A DNA stretch of 64,000 nucleotides from UBA8337 sp038143435. Lineage in GTDB: Bacteria; Pseudomonadota; Alphaproteobacteria; RS24. A program made the translations under genes and the position numbers. The notes beneath the pieces were generated by a model that made no database searches, was not told the DNA's origin, and worked only from the letters and a program-made list of their open reading frames with translations. The stretch lies in assembly GCA_038143435.1 (NCBI GenBank), contig JAYQLX010000004.1:310001-374000 (forward strand). The letters are read 5' to 3'. Positions 38,664 to 48,188 of this stretch are shown piece after piece (the stretch's first letter is position 1; every line of letters starts with the position of its first letter).

Positions 38664-39562
38664 GAGGCATCCTCCACTATCCATTGCACCAATTGATTGA
38701 AATCTATGCCGCGATGCGCCGCCATTTCGGGCACCAGCGAGACCGGCGTCATGCCGGGCTGGGTGTTTATTTCGAGCAACACCAAATCATCTTGTGCCGC
38801 GTCATAACGGAAATCGGCGCGCGTCACCCCACGGCACCCCAACAACATATGTGCTTGTAGGCTAACCTCTTGAATGCGCGCCGCCAGCGCCGCATCAATA
38901 TCGGCAGGGCACTCATGGCGCGAGCCGCCATCATCATATTTGGCGCGATAATCATACCAGCCATTGACCGGCACAATTTCCATCACATCGAGGGCCGTAT
39001 CGCCCATCACGCCACATGTCAGTTCATGACCGGCAATATATTTTTCGACCATGGCCACACCGTCAAAGGCCCAACCTTTTTCGCTCAGCGCATCAGGCAC
39101 TTTATTACTGCCTTCAGAAACAATCTCGACACCGACGCTGGAGCCTTGATTGACCGGCTTGACGACATAGGGCGGCGCCATTGGATGTTCGCTGATCCCC
39201 TGCTCGACCAGCACGGATTCGGTGACCGGCAAACCGGCTGCGGCAAAAATTTGTTTCGACAAATGCTTGTCCATCGCCAAAGCCGAGGCCCGCACACCGG
39301 AATGGGTATAGGGAATTTCCAGCACTTCCAGCAGCCCTTGCACTTCACCGTCTTCGCCGCCGACACCGTGCAACGCATTGAAACAAATATCGGGGCGCAA
39401 GGCGGCAAGCTGCGTATCAAGCTGGCGCGTCACATCGACCTCGCTGACTTGATAACCCAGCGCGCGCAGCGCTTCGGCGCATTTTTCACCTGATATCAGG
39501 CTAATCTCACGCTCCGGCGACCAACCCCCCATCAGGACGGCAATATGCAGCTTCTTACTCAA
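38651..39562 (-). CDS. ddlB: D-alanine-D-alanine ligase
   Basis: ATP-grasp ligase making the D-Ala-D-Ala end of the peptidoglycan stem. 303 residues, intact. The start is TTG at 39560-39562 after GGGGGAGG, overlapping the corrected murB stop. Motifs: VLMGGWSPEREISLISGEKC, LHGVGGEDGEVQGLLEVLEI, YVVKPVNQGSSVGVEIV, ADFRYDAAQDDLVLLEINTQ, PGMTPVSLVP with the lid and metal ligands. Confidence 0.96.
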   Translation of the reverse strand: MSKKLHIAVLMGGWSPEREISLISGEKCAEALRALGYQVSEVDVTRQLDTQLAALRPDICFNALHGVGGEDGEVQGLLEVLEIPYTHSGVRASALAMDKHLSKQIFAAAGLPVTESVLVEQGISEHPMAPPYVVKPVNQGSSVGVEIVSEGSNKVPDALSEKGWAFDGVAMVEKYIAGHELTCGVMGDTALDVMEIVPVNGWYDYRAKYDDGGSRHECPADIDAALAARIQEVSLQAHMLLGCRGVTRADFRYDAAQDDLVLLEINTQPGMTPVSLVPEMAAHRGIDFNQLVQWIVEDASCRR

Positions 39563-40508
39563 GCGCCCGCCTCCCCCATGCGTTTAATCTCCCACTCCAG
39601 CGACACCCGGCATGGTCAAGAACGCGCTGACGCACGGTCTCGCCCAGGGTTTCCAAGTCATGCGCCGTTGCGACACCATGATTGATGAGAAAATTGCAAT
39701 GTTGTTCGGATACTTGCGCGTCTCCAACCCGAAGCCCGCGACAACCGGCAGCATCAATCAGCTTCCACGCTTTTTGCCCGTCAGGGTCTGCGCCATCGGG
39801 GTTTTTGAACGTGCTGCCGCCGGTGCGCGATTTAACCGGCTGGCTGTCTTCGCGCTTGTCGGAAATTTCTTCCATCTCGGCAATAATTTGCCCCTTGTCG
39901 CCGCTGACCGTGTTAAAGCGCGCTGATGTATAAAGAGCAAAACCTTCATGAGCATTATGGCGATAAGACAAGCCCAGCTCGTCAACCGTGCTGACGTGTT
40001 TTTGACCTTTGCGGTCGAGCCATTCGACATCGATTAAAACATTGCTTGTCTCGCCGCCATAAGCGCCCGCATTCATGGCAATGGCACCCCCAATAGTGCC
40101 TGGAATACCGCGATAAAAACTCAAACCCGACAAAGATGCATCGGCTGCGGCGCGCGCAAGGCGCACATCAAGGGCTGCCGCACCGGCTGTCAATTCAGCG
40201 TCACCGCTCTGGGCAATCTGACCAAAGGACGAACCGAGCCGAATGACCGCACCCCGAATACCGCCGTCGCGCACCAAAACATTCGACCCCGCCCCCAAAA
40301 TGCTGAGTGGCACATCTTCTGGCAAAGCCGCCAAAAACGCTGCCAAATCGTCAATATCGGCCGGCATGAAAACCACATCGGCCGCACCGCCGACACGGAA
40401 CCAGCAAATATCGCCCGTGATAAAATCGGGCATCAGCTTGCCGCGCAAAGGCGGCAAGGCGTTCAACCAATCGGGCATCATATTCATCGGGGTCGCTTCA
40501 GCCGTCAT
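39559..40508 (-). CDS. murB: UDP-N-acetylenolpyruvoylglucosamine reductase (3' frameshift)
   Basis: FAD enzyme reducing the enolpyruvyl group to make UDP-MurNAc. FAD-binding domain: GSNVLVRDGGIRGAVIRLGS and YRGIPGTIGGAIAMNAGAYG. The substrate domain has the catalytic Ser in RTGGSTFKNPDGAD. The open frame ends RWSGRLNAWGRRALE. One shift near 39600 instead gives LEWEIKRMGEAGA and TGA at 39559-39561, the usual family ending, overlapping the ddlB start. Start at 40508 follows GGAGGGGC and overlaps the murC stop. About 316 residues. Confidence 0.95.
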
Positions 40509-41932
40509 AAGCGCCCCTCCAATTTTTGCGGCAATTCATTGGCCAATTGCGAAATCGAACCGGCGCCCATGCAAATCACCACATCCTCGGCTTGCAAAAT
40601 ATCGGCCAGCGCATCGGGCAAACCGTCATTTGCAGCCAGCGATACAACATGGCGGTGGCCATGACTGCGCAGACCCTCGGCCAGTGCCTCGCTGTTAATG
40701 CCGTCAATCGCCGTTTCACCGGCCTCATAAACCGGCAGCAGCAGCACTGAGTCAGCGCCGTTCATGCACGCACAAAACTCGTTGAACAAATCGCGCAAAC
40801 GCGTGAAGCGATGCGGTTGCATAACCGCAATGACCCGCCCATTGCTGACCGCGCGGGCGCTTTCCAGCACTGCTTCAATCTCAACCGGGTGATGTGCATA
40901 ATCATCGAAAATGCGGATATTGTCGCCGACCTCACCAACCGATGAGAAGCGACGCTTTACGCCACTGAAATCCGCCAGCGCTTTGGCAATGGTGTCGGCA
41001 TTGGCACCCAATTCCAAACCGGCGGCAATGGCGGCTAAAGCATTTTGCAAATTATGCTTACCCGCCATAGGCAAGCACAAATCTGTGATTTGCATATCGC
41101 TATCGATGCGGCGGTCGCGATAGATAATATCGAAATATTGCTTCAACCCGTCTTCGCGAATATTGAGCGCGCGCAAATCGGCCTGCTCGCTCAACCCATA
41201 AGTGATGAGACGACGATCGGCAACGCGCCCGACCAGAGCCTGCACTTCAGGATGGTCAAGACAGACAATACCGACACCGTAAAACGGAATATTGGCAATA
41301 TAGCTGTCAAAGGCAGCGCGCAGCCCGTCAAAATCGCCATAATGGTCAAGATGTTCAGGGTCGATATTGGTGACAATGCCGATGGTCGCCGGCAGGCGCA
41401 CAAATGTGCCGTCGCTTTCATCGGCCTCGACCACCATCCATTCGCCCTGTCCGAGCCGCGCATTCGTGCCATAAGCATTAATGATGCCGCCATTAATCAC
41501 GGTCGGGTCAAGCCCGGCTGCATCAAGCATGGCAGCGGTCAATGAGGTGGTCGTGGTCTTGCCATGCGTGCCGGCAATGGTGATGCAAGGCTTCAGGCGC
41601 ATTAGTTCGGCCAGCATTTCGGCGCGGCGCACCACCGGAATATGGTTTTCACGTGCCGCCACAATTTCTGCATTATCGGCGGCCACAGCAGAAGAAACGG
41701 TCACCACCCCGGCTCCGTCAATATTTTCTGCTGCATGGCCGACAGCTATCTTCAACCCCATATCGCGCAAGCGCCGAGTATTGGCATTGTCGCCCAAATC
41801 ACTGCCCTGCACTTCATATCCCATCACATGCATGACCTCGGCTATGCCGCTCATGCCAATGCCGCCAATGCCGACAATGTGGACACGCCCGAAAGAGCGC
41901 AAACCGGCGGGTCTTGAAATGGCTTTATCCAT
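40505..41932 (-). CDS. murC: UDP-N-acetylmuramate-L-alanine ligase
   Basis: Adds L-Ala to UDP-MurNAc. The start at 41930-41932 (MDKAISRPAGLRSFGRVHIV) has a clear GGAGG eight bases upstream and gives 475 residues. The frame is open 11 codons further, without such support. Domains: Rossmann N-terminal part with HIVGIGGIGMSGIAEVMHVM, Mur ligase ATP loop TIAGTHGKTTTTSLTAAMLD, VNIDPEHLDHYGDF-type motif (here TNIDPEHLDHYGDFDG), FDDYAHHPVEIEAVL. Intact. Confidence 0.96.
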   Translation of the reverse strand: MDKAISRPAGLRSFGRVHIVGIGGIGMSGIAEVMHVMGYEVQGSDLGDNANTRRLRDMGLKIAVGHAAENIDGAGVVTVSSAVAADNAEIVAARENHIPVVRRAEMLAELMRLKPCITIAGTHGKTTTTSLTAAMLDAAGLDPTVINGGIINAYGTNARLGQGEWMVVEADESDGTFVRLPATIGIVTNIDPEHLDHYGDFDGLRAAFDSYIANIPFYGVGIVCLDHPEVQALVGRVADRRLITYGLSEQADLRALNIREDGLKQYFDIIYRDRRIDSDMQITDLCLPMAGKHNLQNALAAIAAGLELGANADTIAKALADFSGVKRRFSSVGEVGDNIRIFDDYAHHPVEIEAVLESARAVSNGRVIAVMQPHRFTRLRDLFNEFCACMNGADSVLLLPVYEAGETAIDGINSEALAEGLRSHGHRHVVSLAANDGLPDALADILQAEDVVICMGAGSISQLANELPQKLEGRL

Positions 41933-41992
41933 TTTATCAACCTCCGTCGGTTTATCGACTTGCACCGGGCGTTTTTGCGCGAGGCTATCGAC

Positions 41993-43069
41993 TTAGCGTA
42001 ACAAGCGACCGGTCGCATCAAGCTCTGCATATTTGCGGGCATTGTCAGACATGCGCTGCAGGCGTTTTTCATCGCCCATCAGCTTTTCAATTTCGGCGGC
42101 CAAGTGCGCCGCCGTAAAATCTTTTTGATCAATAACCACCGCACAACCCAGGCGGCCAAGCTCGCGCACATTATGGGCTTGGTCTTGATCCAGCGAACCG
42201 GGCAATGGAACAAATATGGTTGGCACACCCAATGCCGTCATTTCAGCAACTGTGGACGCCCCGCTTCGCGCAATCATCAAATGCGACCGTCGCATGCGGA
42301 CCGGCAAATCATCGAAAAAGTCGCGTATTTCCGAGTAGATGCCCTCTTCGCCATAAGCGGCCAATGCATCGCGCATTTCAGGTCGGCGCACTTGGTGGAC
42401 AACGCGCAGGCGTCGTTTGGCCGCTTCCGGCATTAAAGCAAGCGCGCGCGGCACAATTTCGGCGAAAATACTGGCACCTTGACTGCCGCCAAAGATCAAT
42501 AATTCAAAGGCGCGCGCCGATGCCAGATAGCGATAGCCGCCTTCAGATGCTTTGCAATATGGCAGGGCGCAGCGGATTGCCGGTGCGGCGCATTTTTCGC
42601 GCCGCCGCAGCCGGCATATTGGCCGTATCGTTGAAGCTGGTGGCGACATAGGCCCCGAGATTGGCGGCCAATTTATTGACCCGTCCCAAAACGGCATTTT
42701 GTTCATGCACCAGAAACGACGCTGCAAAACCAAGCTCGCCATAATCGGACCAAATGACGGATAGCCGCCAAAGCCGACAATCACTTTCGGACGCAGTCGA
42801 ATAATGAGAATGAATGACGCCAGCAAACTGAGAATTAAGGTGATGAAGCGCAGCGGTAATGCCAATAAGCCGCCGCCATAGACGGTGGCAGCGGGAAGCT
42901 GATGCAATTCCATTGGCGTCAAATTCGACACATAGGCCATGCCGCGTTTGTCGGTCGCCAAATGCACTTCATAGCCCGCCTCTTTCAATTGTTCGGCCAG
43001 CGCGCCGGCGGGGAACATGTGACCGCCCGTGCCACCGGCGGCGAGAAGGATTTTATTCCGGCCAGTCAT
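41993..43069 (-). CDS. murG: MurG glycosyltransferase (two compensating frameshifts)
   Basis: Adds GlcNAc to lipid I to give lipid II at the inner leaflet. The start at 43067-43069 (MTGRNKILLAAGGTGGHMFP) overlaps the ftsW stop (ATGA). The acceptor domain holds VIVGFGGYPSFGPIMASLVL. The donor domain holds LLIFGGSQGASIFAEIVPRA and MIARSGASTVAEMTALGVPT. Between about 42543 and 42720 the open frame is wrong. Another frame of the same strand encodes FLVHEQNAVLGRVNKLAANL through RRTGNPLRPAILQSI, exactly the missing MurG segment. Two opposite indels therefore restore the frame and hide the error. About 358 residues. Confidence 0.93.
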   Translation of the reverse strand: MTGRNKILLAAGGTGGHMFPAGALAEQLKEAGYEVHLATDKRGMAYVSNLTPMELHQLPAATVYGGGLLALPLRFITLILSLLASFILIIRLRPKVIVGFGGYPSFGPIMASLVLQRRFWCMNKMPFWDGSINWPPISGPMSPPASTIRPICRLRRREKCAAPAIRCALPYCKASEGGYRYLASARAFELLIFGGSQGASIFAEIVPRALALMPEAAKRRLRVVHQVRRPEMRDALAAYGEEGIYSEIRDFFDDLPVRMRRSHLMIARSGASTVAEMTALGVPTIFVPLPGSLDQDQAHNVRELGRLGCAVVIDQKDFTAAHLAAEIEKLMGDEKRLQRMSDNARKYAELDATGRLLR

Positions 43070-44238
43070 CGGCGCACTCCATTTGCAAGCGGCAAGGCAT
43101 TGGCGGGCAAGGCGCGCATGCTGAGATGCACTGTCCCGCGCCGCCGCATCAGCCCGACCAACATGCCCATTGTAATGGCTGAAGCCAGCAAAGATGAGCC
43201 GCCATAAGAAATGAAAGGCAAGGTCATGCCTTTTGACGGAATGAGGTTGAGATTGACCCCGAGATTGATAATCGCCTGCAAGCCGAACAGGCAAATCAAT
43301 CCGGCCGAGGCCAATTGCACCCAATGCTCGTTTTCTTCGCGCAAGGCCCATAGGGCGCGCCATACCAAAAAGGCGAAAGTGAGAATGATGAAACCGCCCA
43401 TCAGCAAGCCGCCCTCTTCTGCCGCCACGGCAAAAACATAATCGGCATGGGCATCGGGCAATATTGATTTGACCTGGCCATCACCCGGCCCGACGCCGGT
43501 AATGCCGCCCGAGCGAATGGCATCCATTGCCTTATCGACTTGATATGTGTCGCCGGTTGACGGGTCGAGAAAGCGCTCAATGCGACTGCGGAAATAAGGA
43601 TAGGCGGAATAGACATATAGTCCCGCCGCCAAGCCGACACTGCTCAATCCGGCAATCAATTTCAACGACCCACCGGCCAAATAAAACAGGCACATCCAGA
43701 CCAATGCCAGCAATATGGTTTGCCCGAAATCGGGCTGCATGGCGAGCAGCAGACAACAGCCGATGAGAAGCGCCAGAGCATACCAAATGTCATGCGCCTT
43801 GAAGCGCGCGCGCTGGCGCGCCAGCAGCCATGCCACGACGACGACAAAGGCCGGCTTGAGCATTTCCGACGGCTGGATGGACACGCCGAATATATGCAAC
43901 CAACGGCTGGCCCCTTTCACCGTGACACCGGCAAACAAAGTCAGCACCACGCCGCCAATCGCGCCGACGAGCATCAGCACAGCCAAGCGCCTTATCCAAA
44001 TGGCATCGAGCATGGACACGGCGAGAAAAACAAAGGCGGCAAGCACCAGAAACACCAATTGCTTATTGGCGAAGTAATAAGTCGATTTGCCGATATGTTG
44101 CGCCACGGCAGGGCTTGCTGCGAAAGCGGCGAAAAAGCCCATGCCCAAAAGCACCATCACACCAATGACCATTTGCCGGTCAACGGTCCACCACCATTTG
44201 GCAATCGGGTTGCGGCTGGTGCGGAAAAGCAAATTCAT
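43066..44238 (-). CDS. ftsW: Divisome SEDS glycosyltransferase FtsW
   Basis: Polytopic SEDS-family peptidoglycan polymerase acting with FtsI at the septum. 390 residues with about ten membrane helices. SEDS signatures: WLHIFGVSIQPSEMLKPAFV, LLAMQPDFGQTILLALVWMC, and the C-terminal NLNLIPSKGMTLPFISYGGS. The catalytic Asp equivalent lies in the large loop (RFLDPSTGDTYQVDKAMDAI). Overlaps murD by four bases upstream. Intact. Confidence 0.96.
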   Translation of the reverse strand: MNLLFRTSRNPIAKWWWTVDRQMVIGVMVLLGMGFFAAFAASPAVAQHIGKSTYYFANKQLVFLVLAAFVFLAVSMLDAIWIRRLAVLMLVGAIGGVVLTLFAGVTVKGASRWLHIFGVSIQPSEMLKPAFVVVVAWLLARQRARFKAHDIWYALALLIGCCLLLAMQPDFGQTILLALVWMCLFYLAGGSLKLIAGLSSVGLAAGLYVYSAYPYFRSRIERFLDPSTGDTYQVDKAMDAIRSGGITGVGPGDGQVKSILPDAHADYVFAVAAEEGGLLMGGFIILTFAFLVWRALWALREENEHWVQLASAGLICLFGLQAIINLGVNLNLIPSKGMTLPFISYGGSSLLASAITMGMLVGLMRRRGTVHLSMRALPANALPLANGVRR

Positions 44239-45647
44239 GGCGCGCCCTCCGCATTTATCACCACCGCTTTATCAGTGCTGATCCAATGCGCGGCGGCGGC
44301 GGCAAAAGCATCGCCGCGCGCTTCGAAATCTTCAAATTGGTCAAAGGACGCACAGGCCGGAGACAAGAGAACAATAGGTGCCTCCAAATGGTCAGACTTG
44401 GCCTGCATGGCCGCATCGGCAACCGCCTGGTCAAGCGTGCCCGAAACCGTAATCGGCACATTATCGGCAAGCGCGCTTGCAAAAGCTTGCGCCGCTTCAC
44501 CAATCAAATAAGCCCCGCGCACATTACCGAAATAAGGATTGAGCATATCCAATCCGCTTTGCCCATCGGCATCCATTTTGGCGCGGCCACCGGCAATCCA
44601 ATAAATATTGTCAAAAGCGGCCAGCGCATGGCGCGTCGCTTCGACATTGGTCGCTTTTGAATCATTGACGAATTTAATGGCTTGATAATCGGCAATCATT
44701 TGCAGTCGATGCGGCACGCCCCCAAAGCTTTGGAAAGCCGCCAAGATTTGTGTCTGCGTGAGCCCGATATTTTGACCGACAGCGAAAGCGGCAGCGGCGT
44801 TTTGGGCATTATGCGCGCCCGGCAAGGCCGGACAATCGGCCAGCGATATGTTCTCGCTGCCGTCTTGGAAAGCGTTGGCGAGATAAATCAAATCGGCATT
44901 TTGCGCGCCCAATGTCACAAGCGGCAAACCGTCTTGTGCCAGATTATCGGCCAGTGCGCGCATATGCGCATCGTCAATGCCGATAATGCGAGCCTGCGCC
45001 GCTTTGCCATCGGCAAAAAGCTGCGCTTTGGCCGTCGTGTAACCGGCCATATCGCCATGCCGGTCCAGATGGTCGGGGGTGAGGTTGAGCCAAACGCCGA
45101 TATCGACACCAAAGCGGCGGTTCAAATCAAGCTGGTAAGATGACAGCTCAAGCACATAGGCTGCGCCTTTTTCGAGCGGCAGCTCAAAAACCGGCGTGCC
45201 GATATTGCCGCCCTGATGGGTTTTGTGACCTGCCATTTCCAGCATATGCGTTACCAGTGCCGTGGTAGTTGACTTGCCATTGGTGCCGGTAATGCCGATT
45301 AGCGTTACCGCCTCGCGCAGGTCACCATGCGCCAGCGCGTCGGCAAATAAATCCATATCGCCCCAAATTTCGGCATTGGCGGCGCGCGCTGCGACAATCA
45401 CCCCATGCGGCTCAGGGTGGGTCAATGGCACGCCAGGGCTGACAATCAAACGCTCTGCCGCTCCGAAATCTTGTGTCAAATCGCGAATATCCGCGCCCAA
45501 TTCAGCCGCTTTGGCGCGCGGCGCTTCCGTATCATCCCAAGCGACCACGCGATTGCCCGCCGCGCACAGTGCAGCCACGGCTGCGAGGCCCGAACGGCCC
45601 AACCCGAATATGGCGGTCTCACCTGAATATGTCGGCAATGAAATCAT
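44235..45647 (-). CDS. murD: UDP-N-acetylmuramoylalanine-D-glutamate ligase
   Basis: Adds D-Glu to UDP-MurNAc-L-Ala. The ATG at 45645-45647 with GAGG in the end of mraY is preferred over the TTG one codon earlier; about 470 residues. Motifs: FGLGRSGLAAVAALCAAGNR, ATP loop ITGTNGKSTTTALVTHMLEM, LTPDHLDRHGDMAGY, WIAGGRAKMDADGQ. Overlaps ftsW by four bases. Intact. Confidence 0.96.
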   Translation of the reverse strand: MISLPTYSGETAIFGLGRSGLAAVAALCAAGNRVVAWDDTEAPRAKAAELGADIRDLTQDFGAAERLIVSPGVPLTHPEPHGVIVAARAANAEIWGDMDLFADALAHGDLREAVTLIGITGTNGKSTTTALVTHMLEMAGHKTHQGGNIGTPVFELPLEKGAAYVLELSSYQLDLNRRFGVDIGVWLNLTPDHLDRHGDMAGYTTAKAQLFADGKAAQARIIGIDDAHMRALADNLAQDGLPLVTLGAQNADLIYLANAFQDGSENISLADCPALPGAHNAQNAAAAFAVGQNIGLTQTQILAAFQSFGGVPHRLQMIADYQAIKFVNDSKATNVEATRHALAAFDNIYWIAGGRAKMDADGQSGLDMLNPYFGNVRGAYLIGEAAQAFASALADNVPITVSGTLDQAVADAAMQAKSDHLEAPIVLLSPACASFDQFEDFEARGDAFAAAAAHWISTDKAVVINAEGAP

Positions 45648-45650
45648 CAA

Positions 45651-46745
45651 TTACCTCAGCTTCAACGTGGCAAGGCCGACCAGCGCGAGGACGACGGAAA
45701 TAATCCAAAACCGAATGACAATGGTGCTTTCGGCCCAGCCGCGCTGCTCGAAATGGTGATGCAACGGCGCCATCGCAAAGACCCGTTTGCCGGTCAGTTT
45801 GAAGGAGGCGACCTGCACAATCACCGACACTGCTTCCAGCACAAACAGCCCGCCAATTATGGCGAGCACCAATTCATGCTTGGTGATGATGGCAATGGTG
45901 CCCAGCGCTGCGCCCAAAGCCAATGAGCCGGTGTCACCCATAAACACGGCCGCCGGCGGTGCATTATACCAAAGAAAGCCGAGACCCGAGCCGATAAGCG
46001 CAGCACAGAACACGGCCAGTTCGCCCGTGCCCGGCACGTAATGGACTTGCAGATAATTGGCGAAAATGGCATTGCCGACGAGATAGGCGATAAAGCCGAA
46101 ACTGGCGGCGGCAATCATTGTCGGCACAATGGCCAGCCCGTCCAGCCCGTCGGTCAGATTGACCGCATTTGATGAGCCGACAATAACAATCAGACCGGCA
46201 ATCAAATAAAGCGGAAGACCGAACGGCAAAAGCAGGTCTTTGAAAAACGGCACGGCATAGCTGGTCGCCAATTCGGGCGGCAGATTGGCGCTGATGAATA
46301 TGATTGCGACAATAGCAATCAGCGATTCCAGCACAAGCTTGACGCGCCCCGGCACGCCATCGCTGGAATGGCCGCGCAATTTTGAATAATCATCGGCAAA
46401 GCCGATAAGCCCGAAGCCCATGAGCGTTGTTAAAAGCGCAATCCAGGAAAATATGTTTTGCAAATTGCCCCATAAAAGCGTCGAACCGATAGAGGCCAGC
46501 AAAATCAGCAAGCCGCCCATTGTCGGCGTGCCGACCTTCGTCGTCAAATGCGATTGCGGCCCATCGGCGCGAATGGGTTGGCCCCGACTTTGGCGGTTGC
46601 GCAATGTGTTAATCATCCACGGCGCCAAAATAAAACTGATGAGCAGGGCCGTCATGGTCGCACCACCGGCGCGGAAGGTGATGTAATTGAAAAGATTGGC
46701 ACCGGGTAGATCGCCCAAAATTTGCGTCAGATAATAAATCATCAA
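45651..46745 (-). CDS. mraY: Phospho-MurNAc-pentapeptide translocase
   Basis: Integral membrane transferase that moves phospho-MurNAc-pentapeptide to undecaprenyl phosphate, forming lipid I. 364 residues, about ten helices. Motifs: GTPTMGGLLILLASIGS, IGFADDYSKL with the Asp pair, NAVNLTDGLDGLAIVPTMIA, FMGDTGSLALGAALGTIAI, and the HHH motif in MAPLHHHFEQRGW. The start overlaps the murF stop (ATGA). Intact. Confidence 0.97.
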   Translation of the reverse strand: MMIYYLTQILGDLPGANLFNYITFRAGGATMTALLISFILAPWMINTLRNRQSRGQPIRADGPQSHLTTKVGTPTMGGLLILLASIGSTLLWGNLQNIFSWIALLTTLMGFGLIGFADDYSKLRGHSSDGVPGRVKLVLESLIAIVAIIFISANLPPELATSYAVPFFKDLLLPFGLPLYLIAGLIVIVGSSNAVNLTDGLDGLAIVPTMIAAASFGFIAYLVGNAIFANYLQVHYVPGTGELAVFCAALIGSGLGFLWYNAPPAAVFMGDTGSLALGAALGTIAIITKHELVLAIIGGLFVLEAVSVIVQVASFKLTGKRVFAMAPLHHHFEQRGWAESTIVIRFWIISVVLALVGLATLKLR

Positions 46746-48188
46746 AGCGCCTCTTTTTGTTGTGGGGTGTCGGTCAAAAGATCGATAAGGCCTTCCACCA
46801 CCAATCCCATGCGGCTGGCATTGGAGCCTTTAATCATCACGACATCATCGTCTTGCAATTCATCACGCAAAATCTTGAGCGCCGCCTCGTGATCCTCGGC
46901 ATGCGCGCCAATACGGCCCGGGGGCAGCGCATTGTGCAAATGCTGCATCAGCGCGCCGCAGGTAATCACCAAATCAATATCGGCGCTTTCCGTCTTATCG
47001 GCCAAAGCGGCATGGAGTTGCGTCGCATCATCACCAAGCTCGGCCATGTCGCCCAATACCGCAATACGGCGCCCGCGCCCTTTGCGGGGGGTCAAACCCA
47101 ATGTCTCAAGCGCCGCCGCCATTGAAGTGGGATTGGCATTATAGCTCTCATCAATCAGCGTAATCGGCGCATCATCAGCACCCAAACGATAGCGCGCGCC
47201 GCGCCCTGCCATGCCGTCATGCTCGGCCAATGATAAAGCGGCGAGAGCCAAATCGGCCCCGACCAATTGCACGGCGCTGAGCACGGCCAGACTATTGGCG
47301 ACCAAATGAATGCCCGGCGCGCCGATTTTATAAGTCACGGGCTTGCGCGCCCATAATCGCTGTGACACAAGAGCATGTGGCATGCAGTTTGGCGCGATTG
47401 ATACGATTATCGGCGCCGTCACGCCCTTCAGCCGAGAAGCTGACAATATTGAGTGCCTGCGCCTCGGCTTCTTTTCGCAGCGCATCAAAATAGGCATTGT
47501 CAAACGGCAATACGGCACTGCCGCCGCTTTCGACACCTGAAAGAATTTCGGCTTTCGCCGCCGCCAAAGCTTCCATTGACGGGAAATTTTCAATATGCGC
47601 CGCCGCGATGGTGGTAATGATGGCGCAATGCGGCCTGACCATATCGACCAAAGCGGCGATTTCACCGGCATGGTTCATACCCAATTCAAAGACACCATAT
47701 TCGGCATCTTGCGGCAGACGCGCCAAAGAGAGCGGCACGCCGATGTGATTGTTGAAGCTGCGCTCGGCAGCATGGGTTTTGCCCGATTTGGCCAGCGCAT
47801 CGGCAAGGCTGGCTTTGGTTCCGGTTTTGCCGACACTGCCGGTAATGGCAATGATTTGCGCGGCACTGCGTTTGCGCGCGGCCCGCGCCAAGCTTTCCAA
47901 AGCAGCCAAAACATCGATGACCGGCAACAGCACCGCATCTTCTTTCAAACCGGCCGCGTCAAAATCTGCGCCGACCAAAGCCGCCGCCGCGCCATCTTTG
48001 AAAGCTTGCGCGACATAATCATGGCCATGTGCTTTTTCGCCCGGCAAGGCGACAAAAATATCACCGGCCAATAAATCGCGCGTATCAATCGCCACACCTT
48101 GCGCCTGCCAATCAGCGCCGGGGGATGCGGTGAGATGCGCCTGCAAGGCGGCCAACACATCTTTGCCGTGCCAGAGAACATCACGCAT
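46742..48188 (-). CDS. murF: UDP-MurNAc-tripeptide-D-Ala-D-Ala ligase (one frameshift)
   Basis: Adds the D-Ala-D-Ala dipeptide made by DdlB. The start at 48186-48188 (MRDVLWHGKDVLAALQAHLT) follows GGAGGG and overlaps the murE stop. N-terminal frame: IAITGSVGKTGTKASLADAL, ERSFNNHIGVPLSLARLP, VFELGMNHAGEI. The C-terminal frame, from about 47345, continues PVTYKIGAPGIHLVANSLAV, then LIDESYNANPTSMAAALETL and AVLGDMAELGDDATQLH. Corrected length about 482 residues. It depends on one indel near 47345. Confidence 0.94.

Noticed and set aside
43720..44511. A 263-codon + strand frame opposite ftsW/murD
   Set aside because: Antisense of two conserved genes; no start signal and an atypical composition.
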